Source: Spirochaetaceae bacterium bin103 (GTDB lineage: Bacteria > Spirochaetota > Spirochaetia > SZUA-6 > Bin103). From it: a stretch of DNA of 64,000 bases. Below, one piece after another: positions 46,697-55,617 of the stretch (the stretch's first letter is position 1; each line of letters starts with the position of its first letter). The notes below the pieces were generated by a model, which saw only the letters and a program-made list of their open reading frames with translations, ran no database searches and was not told where the DNA came from. The DNA lies in the NCBI GenBank assembly GCA_002238925.1, contig MPNH01000017.1, positions 1 through 64,000 of the forward strand. Direction: 5' to 3'. Made by a program: the position numbers and the translations under genes.

Positions 46697-47548
46697 ATGA
46701 GCGAGACGAGCAAGCGGCAGCAACTGCTGGACGACGGATTCTGCGTGTTTCCGGGGCTGCTCGACGGCGGCCTGCTGGCGCGCCTGCGGCTGGCCAGCGA
46801 CCGGCTGCTCGATGCATACCCCGAAGAGGAGCGGCAGCAGCGCGGCAACCAGGGCAGCGTGGTGAGGATCCGCTTCCAGGACCGGGCATTCGCCGAGCTG
46901 GTCGCCTGGCCGCCCACCTGGGCGGCGCTGCGCGAGTTGGGCTTCGACGGCGCGCGCTACTGGGCCGGCTCGGTCATCTGCAAGGAGGCGCACTCCACGC
47001 GCCTGTACTGGCACCAGGACTGGGTGTGGTGGTCGGAACCGGAGAGCGCCGACCCGGTGCCGCACCAGTTGTTCCTGATGTGGTACCTCACCGACACCCG
47101 GCCCGAGAACGGCTGCCTGCGCGTGCTGCCGCAGTCGCACCGGCGCCGCCTGGAAGCGCATGACCTGATCGGCAGCCACGACGACGGCATCCGCCACCAG
47201 GACCCCGCCACCGCGGCCGGCTACCAGACGCTGCCCGGCGAGGTGGACGTGCCGGTGACGGCGGGCGACCTGGTGGTCGGCGACTCGCGCGTGCTGCACG
47301 CCGCGCATGCCAACACCACCGGCGAGCGGCGCACCGTGCTCACCACCTGGTACCTGCCGCGCTACGCCGAACTGAGCGAGCGGCTGCGCGCCTCCTACCA
47401 GGGAAACATCGAGCCGCCGCCGGATTCGCTTCCGGCGGATGAATTGGCGATGATCCAGCCGCACCTGACCGACTACCAGGGCGACGCCGAGCCGGCGCTG
47501 CGCAGCTATGAACTGAGCGGCTACCTCAAACCCGCCGCGCGCGGCTAA
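46697..47548 (+). CDS. Phytanoyl-CoA dioxygenase (PhyH) family protein
   Basis: 283 residues from ATG at 46697 (site GGGGG). Fe(II)/2-oxoglutarate oxygenase with the iron motif H-x-D in RLYWHQDWVWW (about residue 100), MWYLTDTRPENGCLRVLPQSH, and the distal His in DSRVLHAAHAN (about residue 200), followed by the 2-oxoglutarate Arg region RTVLTTWY. Better motif conservation than its paralogue at 16421-17386. Hydroxylation substrate unknown. Second gene of the ADH-PhyH-SDR operon, 14 nt after ADH. Confidence 0.9.
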   Translation: MSETSKRQQLLDDGFCVFPGLLDGGLLARLRLASDRLLDAYPEEERQQRGNQGSVVRIRFQDRAFAELVAWPPTWAALRELGFDGARYWAGSVICKEAHSTRLYWHQDWVWWSEPESADPVPHQLFLMWYLTDTRPENGCLRVLPQSHRRRLEAHDLIGSHDDGIRHQDPATAAGYQTLPGEVDVPVTAGDLVVGDSRVLHAAHANTTGERRTVLTTWYLPRYAELSERLRASYQGNIEPPPDSLPADELAMIQPHLTDYQGDAEPALRSYELSGYLKPAARG

Positions 47549-47589
47549 CCGCTGGCGCAACGACGCATACGACAAGGAGAGAAACGACG

Positions 47590-48426
47590 ATGGGACGCTT
47601 GAAGAACAAGGTGGCGCTGATTACCGGCGCGGCGCGCGGCCACGCGCAGGCAATGGCCAGGCGGTTCGCCGCCGAGGGCGCGCTGCTGGCGATTTGCGAC
47701 CTGTGTCCGCCCGAGGAACTGGACGCGACCACCGGCGCGCAGGTCCGCGAGGCGGGTAGCCGCGCGCTGTGCTTCCGCACCGACGTATCGGACGAGCAGC
47801 AGGTGAACGAGATGGTAGCGCGCACGCTCGCCGAGTACGGCCACATCGACATCGTGGCGCCGGTGGTCGGCATCGCCGGCCCCACCAAGGACCTGTGGGA
47901 CCTCGAACTGGCCGAGTGGAAGCAGGTGCTGGCGGTCAACCTCGACTCCATCTTCCTGTGCTGCAAGGCGGCGCTGCCGTCGATGATCGAACGGCGGCGC
48001 GGCAGGATCATCATGTTCAGCTCGCCGACCGGCAAGCAGCCGCTGGCGCACCGCTCCTCCTACGCCACCAGCAAGATGGCGGTGATCGGTCTTACCCGCA
48101 CGCTGGCGGCCGAGGTAGGCCGCTACAACATTACCGTCAACGCCATCTGCCCCGGCGGCCACTCGGCGCGCGACCACGAACTCGCCAAGGCGTTCGCGGA
48201 GTACGTCGGCGAGCCGTTCGACGAGGATACCTACATCAACTACCGGCCCGGCCCCAAGCCGGCCAACAAGGTGCTGTGCGGCCACTGGCTGCAGGCCGAG
48301 GGCTACGTGCAGGACCACGGCACCTCCGACGATGCCGCCGCCATGGCGGTGTTCATCGCCTCCGACGAGGCCGGCAGCTTCACCGGCCAGGACGTCAACA
48401 CCCCCGGCGGCTACGTGATGTGGTAG
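47590..48426 (+). CDS. Short-chain dehydrogenase/reductase (classical SDR)
   Basis: 278 residues from ATG at 47590 (AGGAGAGAA upstream). Cofactor motif VALITGAARGHAQAMA (TGxxxGxG variant), catalytic Ser in FSSPTGKQPL and YxxxK in SSYATSKMAVIG. NAG motif appears as VVGIAG. Acts on an alcohol or ketone, probably of the same substrate as the ADH and PhyH neighbours. Third gene of the operon. Confidence 0.88.
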   Translation: MGRLKNKVALITGAARGHAQAMARRFAAEGALLAICDLCPPEELDATTGAQVREAGSRALCFRTDVSDEQQVNEMVARTLAEYGHIDIVAPVVGIAGPTKDLWDLELAEWKQVLAVNLDSIFLCCKAALPSMIERRRGRIIMFSSPTGKQPLAHRSSYATSKMAVIGLTRTLAAEVGRYNITVNAICPGGHSARDHELAKAFAEYVGEPFDEDTYINYRPGPKPANKVLCGHWLQAEGYVQDHGTSDDAAAMAVFIASDEAGSFTGQDVNTPGGYVMW

Positions 48427-48445
48427 TGGTCGAGGCCGCGGTGCT

Positions 48446-48772
48446 TCAGTCACAGCCGGTTGCGCGAGCGAGAGCGAGACAGATCTGGCGCATCTTGTTT
48501 GCCGGAAGGCGCCCGATGAAACGGCTCAGCCGTGCCTTTTCCACGGTCTGTACGTGATCGAGGTTGGCGGCCGAAGCCCCCTTGAGGCCCTCGTCCACGC
48601 CGACCGCCACCTCGGCGGGAGAACCGTGAATGGTCGACGTTATGGGAGCGACCATCACGGTGTGCAGCAGCGGGATTACTTCCTGACGGCTGATAATTAC
48701 TACCGGGCGCCGTTTGTCCGGGGACTTGAACGCATACTGCCAGATCTCTCCCCGATTCAGCCCCCCGGCCAC
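48446..48772 (-). CDS. MazF/PemK-family endoribonuclease toxin
   Basis: 108 residues from GTG at 48772. The CcdB/MazF-like fold start NRGEIWQYAFKS then RRPVVIISRQEV and VMVAPITSTIHGSPAEV is diagnostic; C-terminal LANLDH-type segment SAANLDHVQTVEKARLSRFIG is also conserved. These toxins cleave mRNA at short sequences. Overlaps the upstream antitoxin gene by 16 nt. Confidence 0.9.
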   Translation of the reverse strand: MAGGLNRGEIWQYAFKSPDKRRPVVIISRQEVIPLLHTVMVAPITSTIHGSPAEVAVGVDEGLKGASAANLDHVQTVEKARLSRFIGRLPANKMRQICLALARATGCD

Positions 48773-48987
48773 GAGCCTTCCTCACTCCAGCCGGCCAGTT
48801 CCTCGCCGTCGAGCCCGCCCGCATAGGCATCGCGGTACTGCTCGGCAATCAGGTGCCGCTGTCTGCGTTGCAGAAACTCCGCCGCCGCGCGCCGCAGAAT
48901 CGCCGACCGCCCCTCCCGGCGCACCTCCTCCGACGCATCGAGCCGCGCCAGGAGCGCCTCGTCGAACATGACCTGTATAGGTTTCAT
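48757..48987 (-). CDS. Ribbon-helix-helix antitoxin of MazF-like pair
   Basis: 76 residues from ATG at 48987 (MKPIQVMFDEALLARLDA; alternative ATG at 48993). The N-terminal beta-strand and EVRREGRSAILRRAAAEFLQRR form a ribbon-helix-helix DNA-binding unit; the acidic tail (DGEELAGWSEEGSWPG) should bind the toxin. No ribosome binding site precedes either start, and a -10-like TATACT ends a few nt upstream, so the mRNA may be leaderless. Operon with the MazF-like gene. Confidence 0.83.
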   Translation of the reverse strand: MKPIQVMFDEALLARLDASEEVRREGRSAILRRAAAEFLQRRQRHLIAEQYRDAYAGGLDGEELAGWSEEGSWPGG

Positions 48988-48989
48988 GT

Positions 48990-49002
48990 ACATAGTATAT
49001 GT
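48990..49002. promoter_or_regulatory. Operator/-10 palindrome of the MazEF-like operon
   Basis: ACATA-GTA-TATGT imperfect dyad overlapping the -10-like TATACT (read on the minus strand) of the antitoxin gene. RHH antitoxins normally bind such sites over their own promoter. Position and symmetry are seen; function is inferred. Confidence 0.5.
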
Positions 49003-49162
49003 TGACGATTCACGTACATCCAGAACCGCAAGCACGCAAAGCACGCTCAAAGCATGCACCACGGGGTTGACTGAGGGCGCAAGAAAGAGTACAAGGCGCC
49101 AAAGCGCATGGGACGGAACCGCCGGAGCATGCCTACTAGTAAATCAGAGGAGGAGCAAATTG

Positions 49163-50980
49163 ATGCTTCACTCCATCAGGAGGGCGGCGGCAGTCGGGCT
49201 TGGGCTCGTGCTCGCAGCGACCGCCCTATTTGCCTCGGCCGCCGAAGAAGCCGCCGCCGAGGCCGAGTTCGTCACCGTAGAACTGACCAAGCTCGACGGC
49301 ACCACCATGACCAGGGAGTACGAGAAACCGCGCTACGGCGGCACGATCACGATGAACCGCGAGATCCTGCTGGTCTCGTTCTCGCTCTGGGATCCACGGA
49401 GCGGTGGCGGACCGCACGAGCTGGCGAACGTCCAGCCTACCAACCAGCGCCTCTCGCAGTTGGACTGGGCCCATGGTCCGTCCGGCACCGGTGACTACGA
49501 CGTGCGGCAGTACACAGCGGCGAACCCACCAGCCCTAGCTGTTCCCATGCTGGCGGAGAGCTGGACAATTCCCAACCAGACGTCGATGGTGTTCAAGATT
49601 CGCAAAGGCATCCGCTTCTGGGCGGAAGAGGACGTAGCGCAGGCGAATCCCGGGCTGCAGGCTGACTACGGGCGCGAGCTGACTGCCCATGACGTGGTCT
49701 TCTCGAAGAACACGTCGAACTGGTACCAGCAGGGCCTGCCCGGCGTTGCCACCTATACCGCCCTCGACGACTACACCCTGGAGGTGTCGTGGCCGGAGCC
49801 CGACCCGCTTCTCACGGCTTTCCAACTATCAATGTACCTGTTCGTCTTCAACAGCGGGATGGCGAACATCCCGGACAGCGAATGGGGGGACTGGCAAAAC
49901 GCACTCGGTACCGGCGCCTACATCCCCACCGACTATGTGCCTGGCAGCACGGTCACCTACAAGCGCAACCCCAACTACTGGGAGAACGATCCGATTCACC
50001 CCGAGAATCAGTTGCCGTACGCTGACAACCTCCGCATCGTCGACTTCGACGACGAGGCGTCGATCATCGCAGCGCTGCGAGCCGGGCAGCTCGACCTGAC
50101 CAATGGCCTCGGCTCGTCGGGCAAGTGGGGGCTGCAGCTCAAGGACACGAACCCCGAGATTGGCCAGGCTCCCGCCGCCCCGACCCCAACGGTCTGGGTG
50201 CCGCGCGTGGACCTGCCGGACAACCCGTTTAGTGACATCAAGGTGCGGCAGGCGCTGATGATGGCCATTCCGCGCGACGAGGTCGTCGAGGACTTCTACG
50301 GCGGATTCGCGCTGCAGTACTCGTATCCGACGTTTCCGACGTTCCCGGATTACTTTGTCGAGTACGAGGATCTGCCGACCGAGCCCACGCTACCTGGTTC
50401 GTGCGCCAGCGCTCGCGACGTGGTCACCTACAATCCCGACAAGGCGAGGGATTGTCTCGCTCAGGCGGGGTTCCCGGACGGCTTCGAGTTCGACCTGTGG
50501 AGTCCCCCGGGTGAGGCCGAGTTCAACGAGCTCTACCAGGGTTACTGGAACGAGGTGGGCATCCGCGCCAACCTCAAGGTGGTCGAGGGCGCGGTCTGGC
50601 AGTCGGTCAAAGACAGGGAGGACCACCTCGGGCTGACGAGCTGGACGCCGGGCATGTGGCAGCAACAATACGAGCTGCTTTTCAATCAGCTGACTAGCAA
50701 CGCCACGGTCAACAGCGCGCGGACGTCCGAACCGATGTACGATGCGATCGCCGCAATTGTGACTACCGAGTTCGACGAACAGAAGCGGATCGCGGCGTAT
50801 CGGGAGTTCTTTCCGAAGGCGCTGGAGGATAGCGCGTATCCGCACGGCGTCGCGTTCGACAAGCTGACGTTCTGGAACCCATGGGTGAAGGGCTACAGCG
50901 GAGAGATGAGCAACGTCGGCATCCAGGGCTGGCACTCGGTGGCCAAGAACATCTGGATCGACCAGAACATGCAGCCGTAG
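49163..50980 (+). CDS. ABC transporter substrate-binding protein (SBP_bac_5), tandem set 1
   Basis: 605 residues from ATG at 49163 (GAGGAGGAGC upstream; TTG at 49160 also in frame). Signal peptide AAAVGLGLVLAATALFASAAEE. The mature N-terminus carries VTVELTKLDGTTMTREYEKPRYGGTI, a motif shared with the set-2 SBP. Family 5 landmarks: VFKIRKGIRFWAEEDVAQ, NALGTGAYIPTDYV, DIKVRQALMMAIPRDE, ARDCLAQAGFPDGF. Binds a ligand for the two permeases downstream. Set 1 is intact. Confidence 0.9.
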   Translation: MLHSIRRAAAVGLGLVLAATALFASAAEEAAAEAEFVTVELTKLDGTTMTREYEKPRYGGTITMNREILLVSFSLWDPRSGGGPHELANVQPTNQRLSQLDWAHGPSGTGDYDVRQYTAANPPALAVPMLAESWTIPNQTSMVFKIRKGIRFWAEEDVAQANPGLQADYGRELTAHDVVFSKNTSNWYQQGLPGVATYTALDDYTLEVSWPEPDPLLTAFQLSMYLFVFNSGMANIPDSEWGDWQNALGTGAYIPTDYVPGSTVTYKRNPNYWENDPIHPENQLPYADNLRIVDFDDEASIIAALRAGQLDLTNGLGSSGKWGLQLKDTNPEIGQAPAAPTPTVWVPRVDLPDNPFSDIKVRQALMMAIPRDEVVEDFYGGFALQYSYPTFPTFPDYFVEYEDLPTEPTLPGSCASARDVVTYNPDKARDCLAQAGFPDGFEFDLWSPPGEAEFNELYQGYWNEVGIRANLKVVEGAVWQSVKDREDHLGLTSWTPGMWQQQYELLFNQLTSNATVNSARTSEPMYDAIAAIVTTEFDEQKRIAAYREFFPKALEDSAYPHGVAFDKLTFWNPWVKGYSGEMSNVGIQGWHSVAKNIWIDQNMQP

Positions 50981-51012
50981 CGGCCTTATCGGCACTGCGA
51001 TAAGCTGACCAG

Positions 51013-51052
51013 GGGGTTGGCGGGGTTTCCTTCGGAGACTGTCGCCAGCCCC
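51013..51052 (+). terminator. Hairpin between SBP and DppB-type gene (set 1)
   Basis: 10-bp stem GGGGTTGGCG/CGCCAGCCCC (one G-T wobble) followed by a T-rich stretch (CTTTACTTTC). It lies 33 nt after the SBP stop and looks like a partial terminator that lets SBP be made in excess over the permeases. Confidence 0.6.
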
Positions 51053-51090
51053 TTTACTTTCAACCAAACTTTCAACCAAGCCGGAGCTTG

Positions 51091-52092
51091 ATGACCGCTT
51101 ACATCATCAGACGGGTCATTCTGATCATCCCCACGCTGTTCATCGTCTCGCTGCTGGCGTTCTTCTTGATCCGCTGGATTCCCGGCGACGTCATCGACCT
51201 GATGGTGGCGATCATGCAGCAGTACGTGTCCCTCGGAAGCACGACCACGGATCTGGTGGGCAGCAGCGAGGAGGTGGTGGCGCAGCTTGCGCAGACACTG
51301 CGCGAACAGCTTGGACTGGATGTCCCGGCGCACATTCAGTACCTGCGCTGGCTTGGGGATCTGTTCCGGGGCCAGCTCGGAGATTCGCTGTGGACCAGGC
51401 AGCCGGTCGGAACGGACATCCTGTTCCGCCTGCCGATATCTCTCCAGCTCGGCCTGATGGCGATCATCTTCTCGCTGGTGATTGCGCTGCCGGTCGGCAT
51501 CATTTCCGGGATCCGGCCGGACTCGGGCATCGACCAGGTTCTGCGCAGCTTTGCCATTCTGCTGGTTACCGTTCCGGCTTTCTGGCTCGGCACAATGGTC
51601 GTTGTCTACCCGGCGCTGTGGTGGGGATGGGCGCCGCCGCTGTTCTTCGTCCAATTCGGTGACGATCCGCTCGGCAACCTGGCCCAGATGTTCGTGCCGT
51701 CACTCATCCAGGGGATGCTGTTGTCGGGAATCATAATGCGATTTACGCGCACCATGATGCTGGAGGTGCTGCGCCAGGACTACGTCCGCACCGCATGGGC
51801 GAAGGGGCTGCGGGAGCGGGTGCTGGTGGTGCGCCACGTCCTCAAGAACGCCACGATTCCGGTAATCACGATGATCGGACTGCAGTTGCCGGTCCTGATT
51901 GGCGGGGCCGTGATCGTGGAGAAGATCTTCAACATACCGGGCCTCGGATCGCTGATTATCGAAGCACTCGAGAAACGTGACTACCCCGTAGTCACCGCCG
52001 TAAACCTGCTCATGGCTGGGGTCGTGCTGGTCGTCAATGTCTTGATCGACGTCAGTTACGCCTATCTCGACCCGCGGATCCGCTACGACTGA
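51091..52092 (+). CDS. ABC transporter permease, DppB type, tandem set 1
   Basis: 333 residues from ATG at 51091 (GGAG upstream). N-terminus MTAYIIRRVILIIPTLFIV, EAA-loop MLEVLRQDYVRTAWAKGL, C-terminal YLDPRIRYD. It has a longer loop after helix 1 (AIMQQYVSLGSTTTDLVGS). Its stop overlaps the start of the DppC-type gene (TGATG). Confidence 0.91.
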   Translation: MTAYIIRRVILIIPTLFIVSLLAFFLIRWIPGDVIDLMVAIMQQYVSLGSTTTDLVGSSEEVVAQLAQTLREQLGLDVPAHIQYLRWLGDLFRGQLGDSLWTRQPVGTDILFRLPISLQLGLMAIIFSLVIALPVGIISGIRPDSGIDQVLRSFAILLVTVPAFWLGTMVVVYPALWWGWAPPLFFVQFGDDPLGNLAQMFVPSLIQGMLLSGIIMRFTRTMMLEVLRQDYVRTAWAKGLRERVLVVRHVLKNATIPVITMIGLQLPVLIGGAVIVEKIFNIPGLGSLIIEALEKRDYPVVTAVNLLMAGVVLVVNVLIDVSYAYLDPRIRYD

Positions 52093-53033
52093 TGGCTGAC
52101 ACCGCGGCGCCCAAGGCGCCGGCCGCCGATCAGCGCCCACATACGTCACTCCTGCGCCAGACCCTCTCCCGGTTGTTCCGGGAGAAGAAGCTGGGCGCCG
52201 TCGGGCTGATCATCATGGTGCTGTTTCTGTTGGTCGGCATCTTCGCCGACGTGCTTGCCACCCACGACATGTTCGAGCAGAACGTCCCGCGGCGTTTGGA
52301 GGGGCCGTCGTCCGACTATCCCCTGGGCACCGATCAGTTCGGGCGCGACGTGTACAGCCGGGTGGTGCAGGGCGCCCGCATCTCGATGCTGGTCGGCATC
52401 GCCGCCAGCCTGATTGCGGTGGTGGTGGCGACCGTGTTCGGACTCCTGCTGGGATACTTCGGCGGGGTGGCGGATCTGATTGGCCAGCGGGTGGTGGATG
52501 CCGTGCAGGCGTTTCCGTGGCTGTTCCTGATCATTACGGTGATGTCGCTGCTCGGGCCGGGCATCCCGCAGGTCATCATCGTCCTGGGCGTACCCTGGGG
52601 CATCGTCAACATCAGGACCGTGCGCAGCGTCGTGCTGAGCGTGAAGGAAACCCCCTACGTGGAAGCGGCGCGGGCGACCGGCGCCGGCACCCTGCGCATC
52701 CTTGCCCGCCACATCGCGCCGCAGCTTGTCGCGCCGATGATCGTCCTGTTCACCGTTTCGGTGGGCGGCAACATCCTTGCCGAGGCGTCGGTGAGCTTCC
52801 TCGGCTTCGGCATACCGCCGCCGCAGCCGAGCTGGGGCAGCATGCTGAGCATAGAGGGCCGCTCCTACATGCTGGAGGCGCCGTTGTTGGCGTTCTGGCC
52901 CGGACTGTGCCTGGCCATCGTGGTGTTCGGCATCAACATGTTCGGCGACGCGCTGCGCGACCTGCTCGACCCGCGCCTGCGCGGCGGCATCGGCCGATTC
53001 GGCGCCGAGGCCCCGCCCGCCGACCGCAATTGA
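52092..53033 (+). CDS. ABC transporter permease, DppC type, tandem set 1
   Basis: 313 residues with the core YPLGTDQFGRDVYSRVVQGAR, EAA loop ETPYVEAARATGAG, SFLGFGIPPPQPSWG and ALRDLLDPRLRGG. Pairs with the preceding DppB-type protein. No ATPase in this set. Confidence 0.92.
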   Translation: MADTAAPKAPAADQRPHTSLLRQTLSRLFREKKLGAVGLIIMVLFLLVGIFADVLATHDMFEQNVPRRLEGPSSDYPLGTDQFGRDVYSRVVQGARISMLVGIAASLIAVVVATVFGLLLGYFGGVADLIGQRVVDAVQAFPWLFLIITVMSLLGPGIPQVIIVLGVPWGIVNIRTVRSVVLSVKETPYVEAARATGAGTLRILARHIAPQLVAPMIVLFTVSVGGNILAEASVSFLGFGIPPPQPSWGSMLSIEGRSYMLEAPLLAFWPGLCLAIVVFGINMFGDALRDLLDPRLRGGIGRFGAEAPPADRN

Positions 53034-53169
53034 ACGAAGATTCGATTGCTGCCGTGCGGGGCGGCTCCGCGGCGTTGGCCAGCGCCCGATGCAGAACGTC
53101 CGGCGTCAACCTCGCGGGTAGCGGCGGCGTGGAGCTGTGCGTGAACGAGACGGTGGGGGCTGGCGGTGC

Positions 53170-53616
53170 TCACTCCTCGCAGTATTCGAATGTCCCGTCT
53201 CGCGTTCTGGTGTAGCTTCGTTCCGACTCGCCGCGCCACAACGTCAGCGTGTCCCCGCACCTGCGCCATGTGCGAGTCTGTGGAGCCTCCGCGGCACCGT
53301 CCTTTCCCACGAACACGAGGATGAGCTGATCGTCGCGCTTGGCCTCGTAGTTGCCGCGTCCAAGCACGGTGGGGATGGTGCTCACGCCAGCGTGGGTCAC
53401 GGTCCACTCGAACTCTCCGGAGTCGGTAAACGTCCACGCGTAGATGCTTCCACCCGCGTGCCGGTAAAACCATTCACCGGCGAATTCCGGCGGATCGGCG
53501 TCCTGCTCCTGCGCCGACGCCTCGGCGGATACGGACATTGCCGCGGTCACGGCCGCAATCGCCACGGCCAAAACGATGCGGGCCGTTGTTGCGTGTCCTC
53601 TTGAGTACGAATTCAT
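53170..53616 (-). CDS. Small secreted protein, unknown family
   Basis: 148 residues from ATG at 53616. A clear signal peptide (ARIVLAVAIAAVTAAMSVSAEASA) is followed by a beta-rich domain (PEFAGEWFYRHAGGSIYAWTF, EFEWTVTHAG, DTLTLWRGESER) with two Cys (RRCGDTLT, EYCEE) that may form a disulfide. The pattern resembles small lipocalin/calycin-like periplasmic domains, but no family could be named. Divergent from the set-2 SBP at 53697. Confidence 0.7.
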   Translation of the reverse strand: MNSYSRGHATTARIVLAVAIAAVTAAMSVSAEASAQEQDADPPEFAGEWFYRHAGGSIYAWTFTDSGEFEWTVTHAGVSTIPTVLGRGNYEAKRDDQLILVFVGKDGAAEAPQTRTWRRCGDTLTLWRGESERSYTRTRDGTFEYCEE

Positions 53617-53696
53617 CTGAACGCCATCCGAAAAATTGACATGCCCGGTGGGTAGTCATCATACTAAATTGAATCCGACATTTGAGGAGGGACCGA

Positions 53697-55532
53697 GTGA
53701 GATTTTCATTCCCAATTAAGTTAGGAGTCTTGGCGCTCGCGCTGGGCTTCGCGCTGGCGGCGGCTACTCTGTGGGCGTCACCCGCCAGCGAGACGATGGT
53801 GGCCGATGTCGAGATGGTGACCGTGGAGCTAACGCGCACCGACGGCACCACGATGAGCATAGAGGTAGAGAAGCCACGCTACGGCGGCTGGGCGACGGAG
53901 GCCGTCCTGGGGGGCACTACCACCGACCCGACCGGTCCGAGCCATTTGGCCTGGCCATCGCAACCGCCCTACGATCGACTAGTAGTGGTCGACTGGGCGC
54001 GCGGAGTCTCAGGCACCGGCGAGTTCAGCAAGCCGGGCGACGTACCGCAGGTCTGGTGGATCGGCGACGCGGCCGAAAGCTTCGAGCAGACCGGTCCCAC
54101 CAACGTCGTATTCCATATCCGGCGCGGCATTCACTTCTGGGACAAGGAGAACGTCGTGAACCCCGTGCCCGAGCTGGAGTCGGCGTACGGACGGGAGGCG
54201 AACGCCCACGACGTGGTGTTCTCGGCCAACTCGCAGAAGGAGAACCCGGCCTCGGGCGCCTGGCCCAACTTCACCTGGACGGCGCGCGACGACTGGACCG
54301 TGGACGTCGACTGGGCCGGCCACGGGGCGGACTATACGTGGGAGAACTTTCGGCTACTGGGTAATATGACCCTGCGTCCGGTGGAAGCCGAGGGCGTGGA
54401 CATGGTCGACTGGCGCAACGCGCTCGGCACCGGGCCCTTCATCTGGTCCAACTACGTCGATGGCAGCGTCGCCGAGTACGTCAAGAACCCCAACTACTGG
54501 GGCACGGACCCGCTGTTTCCCGAGAATCAGCAACCGTACATCGACGGGTTCCGCATGATTCCGTTCGCCGAGATCGAGGCGGTCGGAGCGGGCCTGCGTA
54601 CCGGTCAGATCGACCGTAACGGCAGTTTGTTCGCGTTCCTCCCGGAGCGCTGGAAAGACTCCCTCTCCGAGACCAATCCCGAGCTCAACTCCCGCGTGGG
54701 CCAGTGGCGCCAGGCGATATTTCACATGCGCCAGGACCTGCCGGGCAGCAAGTTCGCCGACATGCGGGTGCGGCAGGCGTTCATGCTCGCCATTCCGCAC
54801 CAGGAGGTGAATGACCAGTTCTACGCCGGCGCCGGGCTCACCTACGCGTGGCCGGCGTATCCGACCACCGGAGCGTTCTTCGTCCCGCTGGAGGACCTGC
54901 CCACCGAACCGCTGCTCGCGCACGAGGGGTCGGGGGCGAGCGCCCATTCATTGATCGGTCGCGATCTCGACAAGGCGCGCAAGCTGCTGGCGGACGCCGG
55001 CTATCCCGACGGCTTCGAGTTCGAGGTGATCACACCGCCGGAGTTCCAGCACTTCACCGAGCTGTACTCCGGCTACTGGGACGACATCGGCCTGATCGCC
55101 AACATCAATGTTCAGGAGTCGGGGGTCTACTCGACCATCATGGTGAACGGCGAGCATCAGGAGATGGTCGCCAACGACTGGGGTAACGGCCCGAGCGCGT
55201 TCTCGACGCTGGTCCACTACTACGACAACAACAGCTCGTGGAACTACTCGCGCGCCGCCACGCCGGTGTACGACCAGTTCCGCGCCGAGATTGCCGGCCT
55301 GCCGCCGGCCGACGGGATCGCGCGCTACAACGAGTATTTTGTGTACGCGCTGGAACGCTCCGACACCATCCCGGTCGTTGCCGAGCCGACCTTCCTATTC
55401 TGGCAGCCATGGATCAAGGGCTACAATGGCGAGAAGGGAGTCGCGGTCGACCGCTGGCTCGCCTTGTCCCGGTTCTACTGGGTCGATACCGACATGAAGC
55501 AGCAGATGTCCGGGCGCGGACCAAACGAGTAA
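53697..55532 (+). CDS. ABC transporter substrate-binding protein (SBP_bac_5), tandem set 2
   Basis: 611 residues from GTG at 53697, preceded by GAGGAGG. Signal peptide KLGVLALALGFALAAATLWASPA, then the mature N-terminal motif MVTVELTRTDGTTMSIEVEK shared with the set-1 SBP. Landmarks: VVFHIRRGIHFWDKENVV, NALGTGPFIWSNYV, DMRVRQAFMLAIPHQE, KLLADAGYPDGFEFEV. Intact. Confidence 0.9.
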   Translation: MRFSFPIKLGVLALALGFALAAATLWASPASETMVADVEMVTVELTRTDGTTMSIEVEKPRYGGWATEAVLGGTTTDPTGPSHLAWPSQPPYDRLVVVDWARGVSGTGEFSKPGDVPQVWWIGDAAESFEQTGPTNVVFHIRRGIHFWDKENVVNPVPELESAYGREANAHDVVFSANSQKENPASGAWPNFTWTARDDWTVDVDWAGHGADYTWENFRLLGNMTLRPVEAEGVDMVDWRNALGTGPFIWSNYVDGSVAEYVKNPNYWGTDPLFPENQQPYIDGFRMIPFAEIEAVGAGLRTGQIDRNGSLFAFLPERWKDSLSETNPELNSRVGQWRQAIFHMRQDLPGSKFADMRVRQAFMLAIPHQEVNDQFYAGAGLTYAWPAYPTTGAFFVPLEDLPTEPLLAHEGSGASAHSLIGRDLDKARKLLADAGYPDGFEFEVITPPEFQHFTELYSGYWDDIGLIANINVQESGVYSTIMVNGEHQEMVANDWGNGPSAFSTLVHYYDNNSSWNYSRAATPVYDQFRAEIAGLPPADGIARYNEYFVYALERSDTIPVVAEPTFLFWQPWIKGYNGEKGVAVDRWLALSRFYWVDTDMKQQMSGRGPNE

Positions 55533-55617
55533 CCCCGCCCACGATTATCCTAGCGCGAGGGTGGCGCTTTAGTGTGGTGTCGCGCGAGCGGCACCGCACA
55601 CGCGCCCCCGTTCAGCG

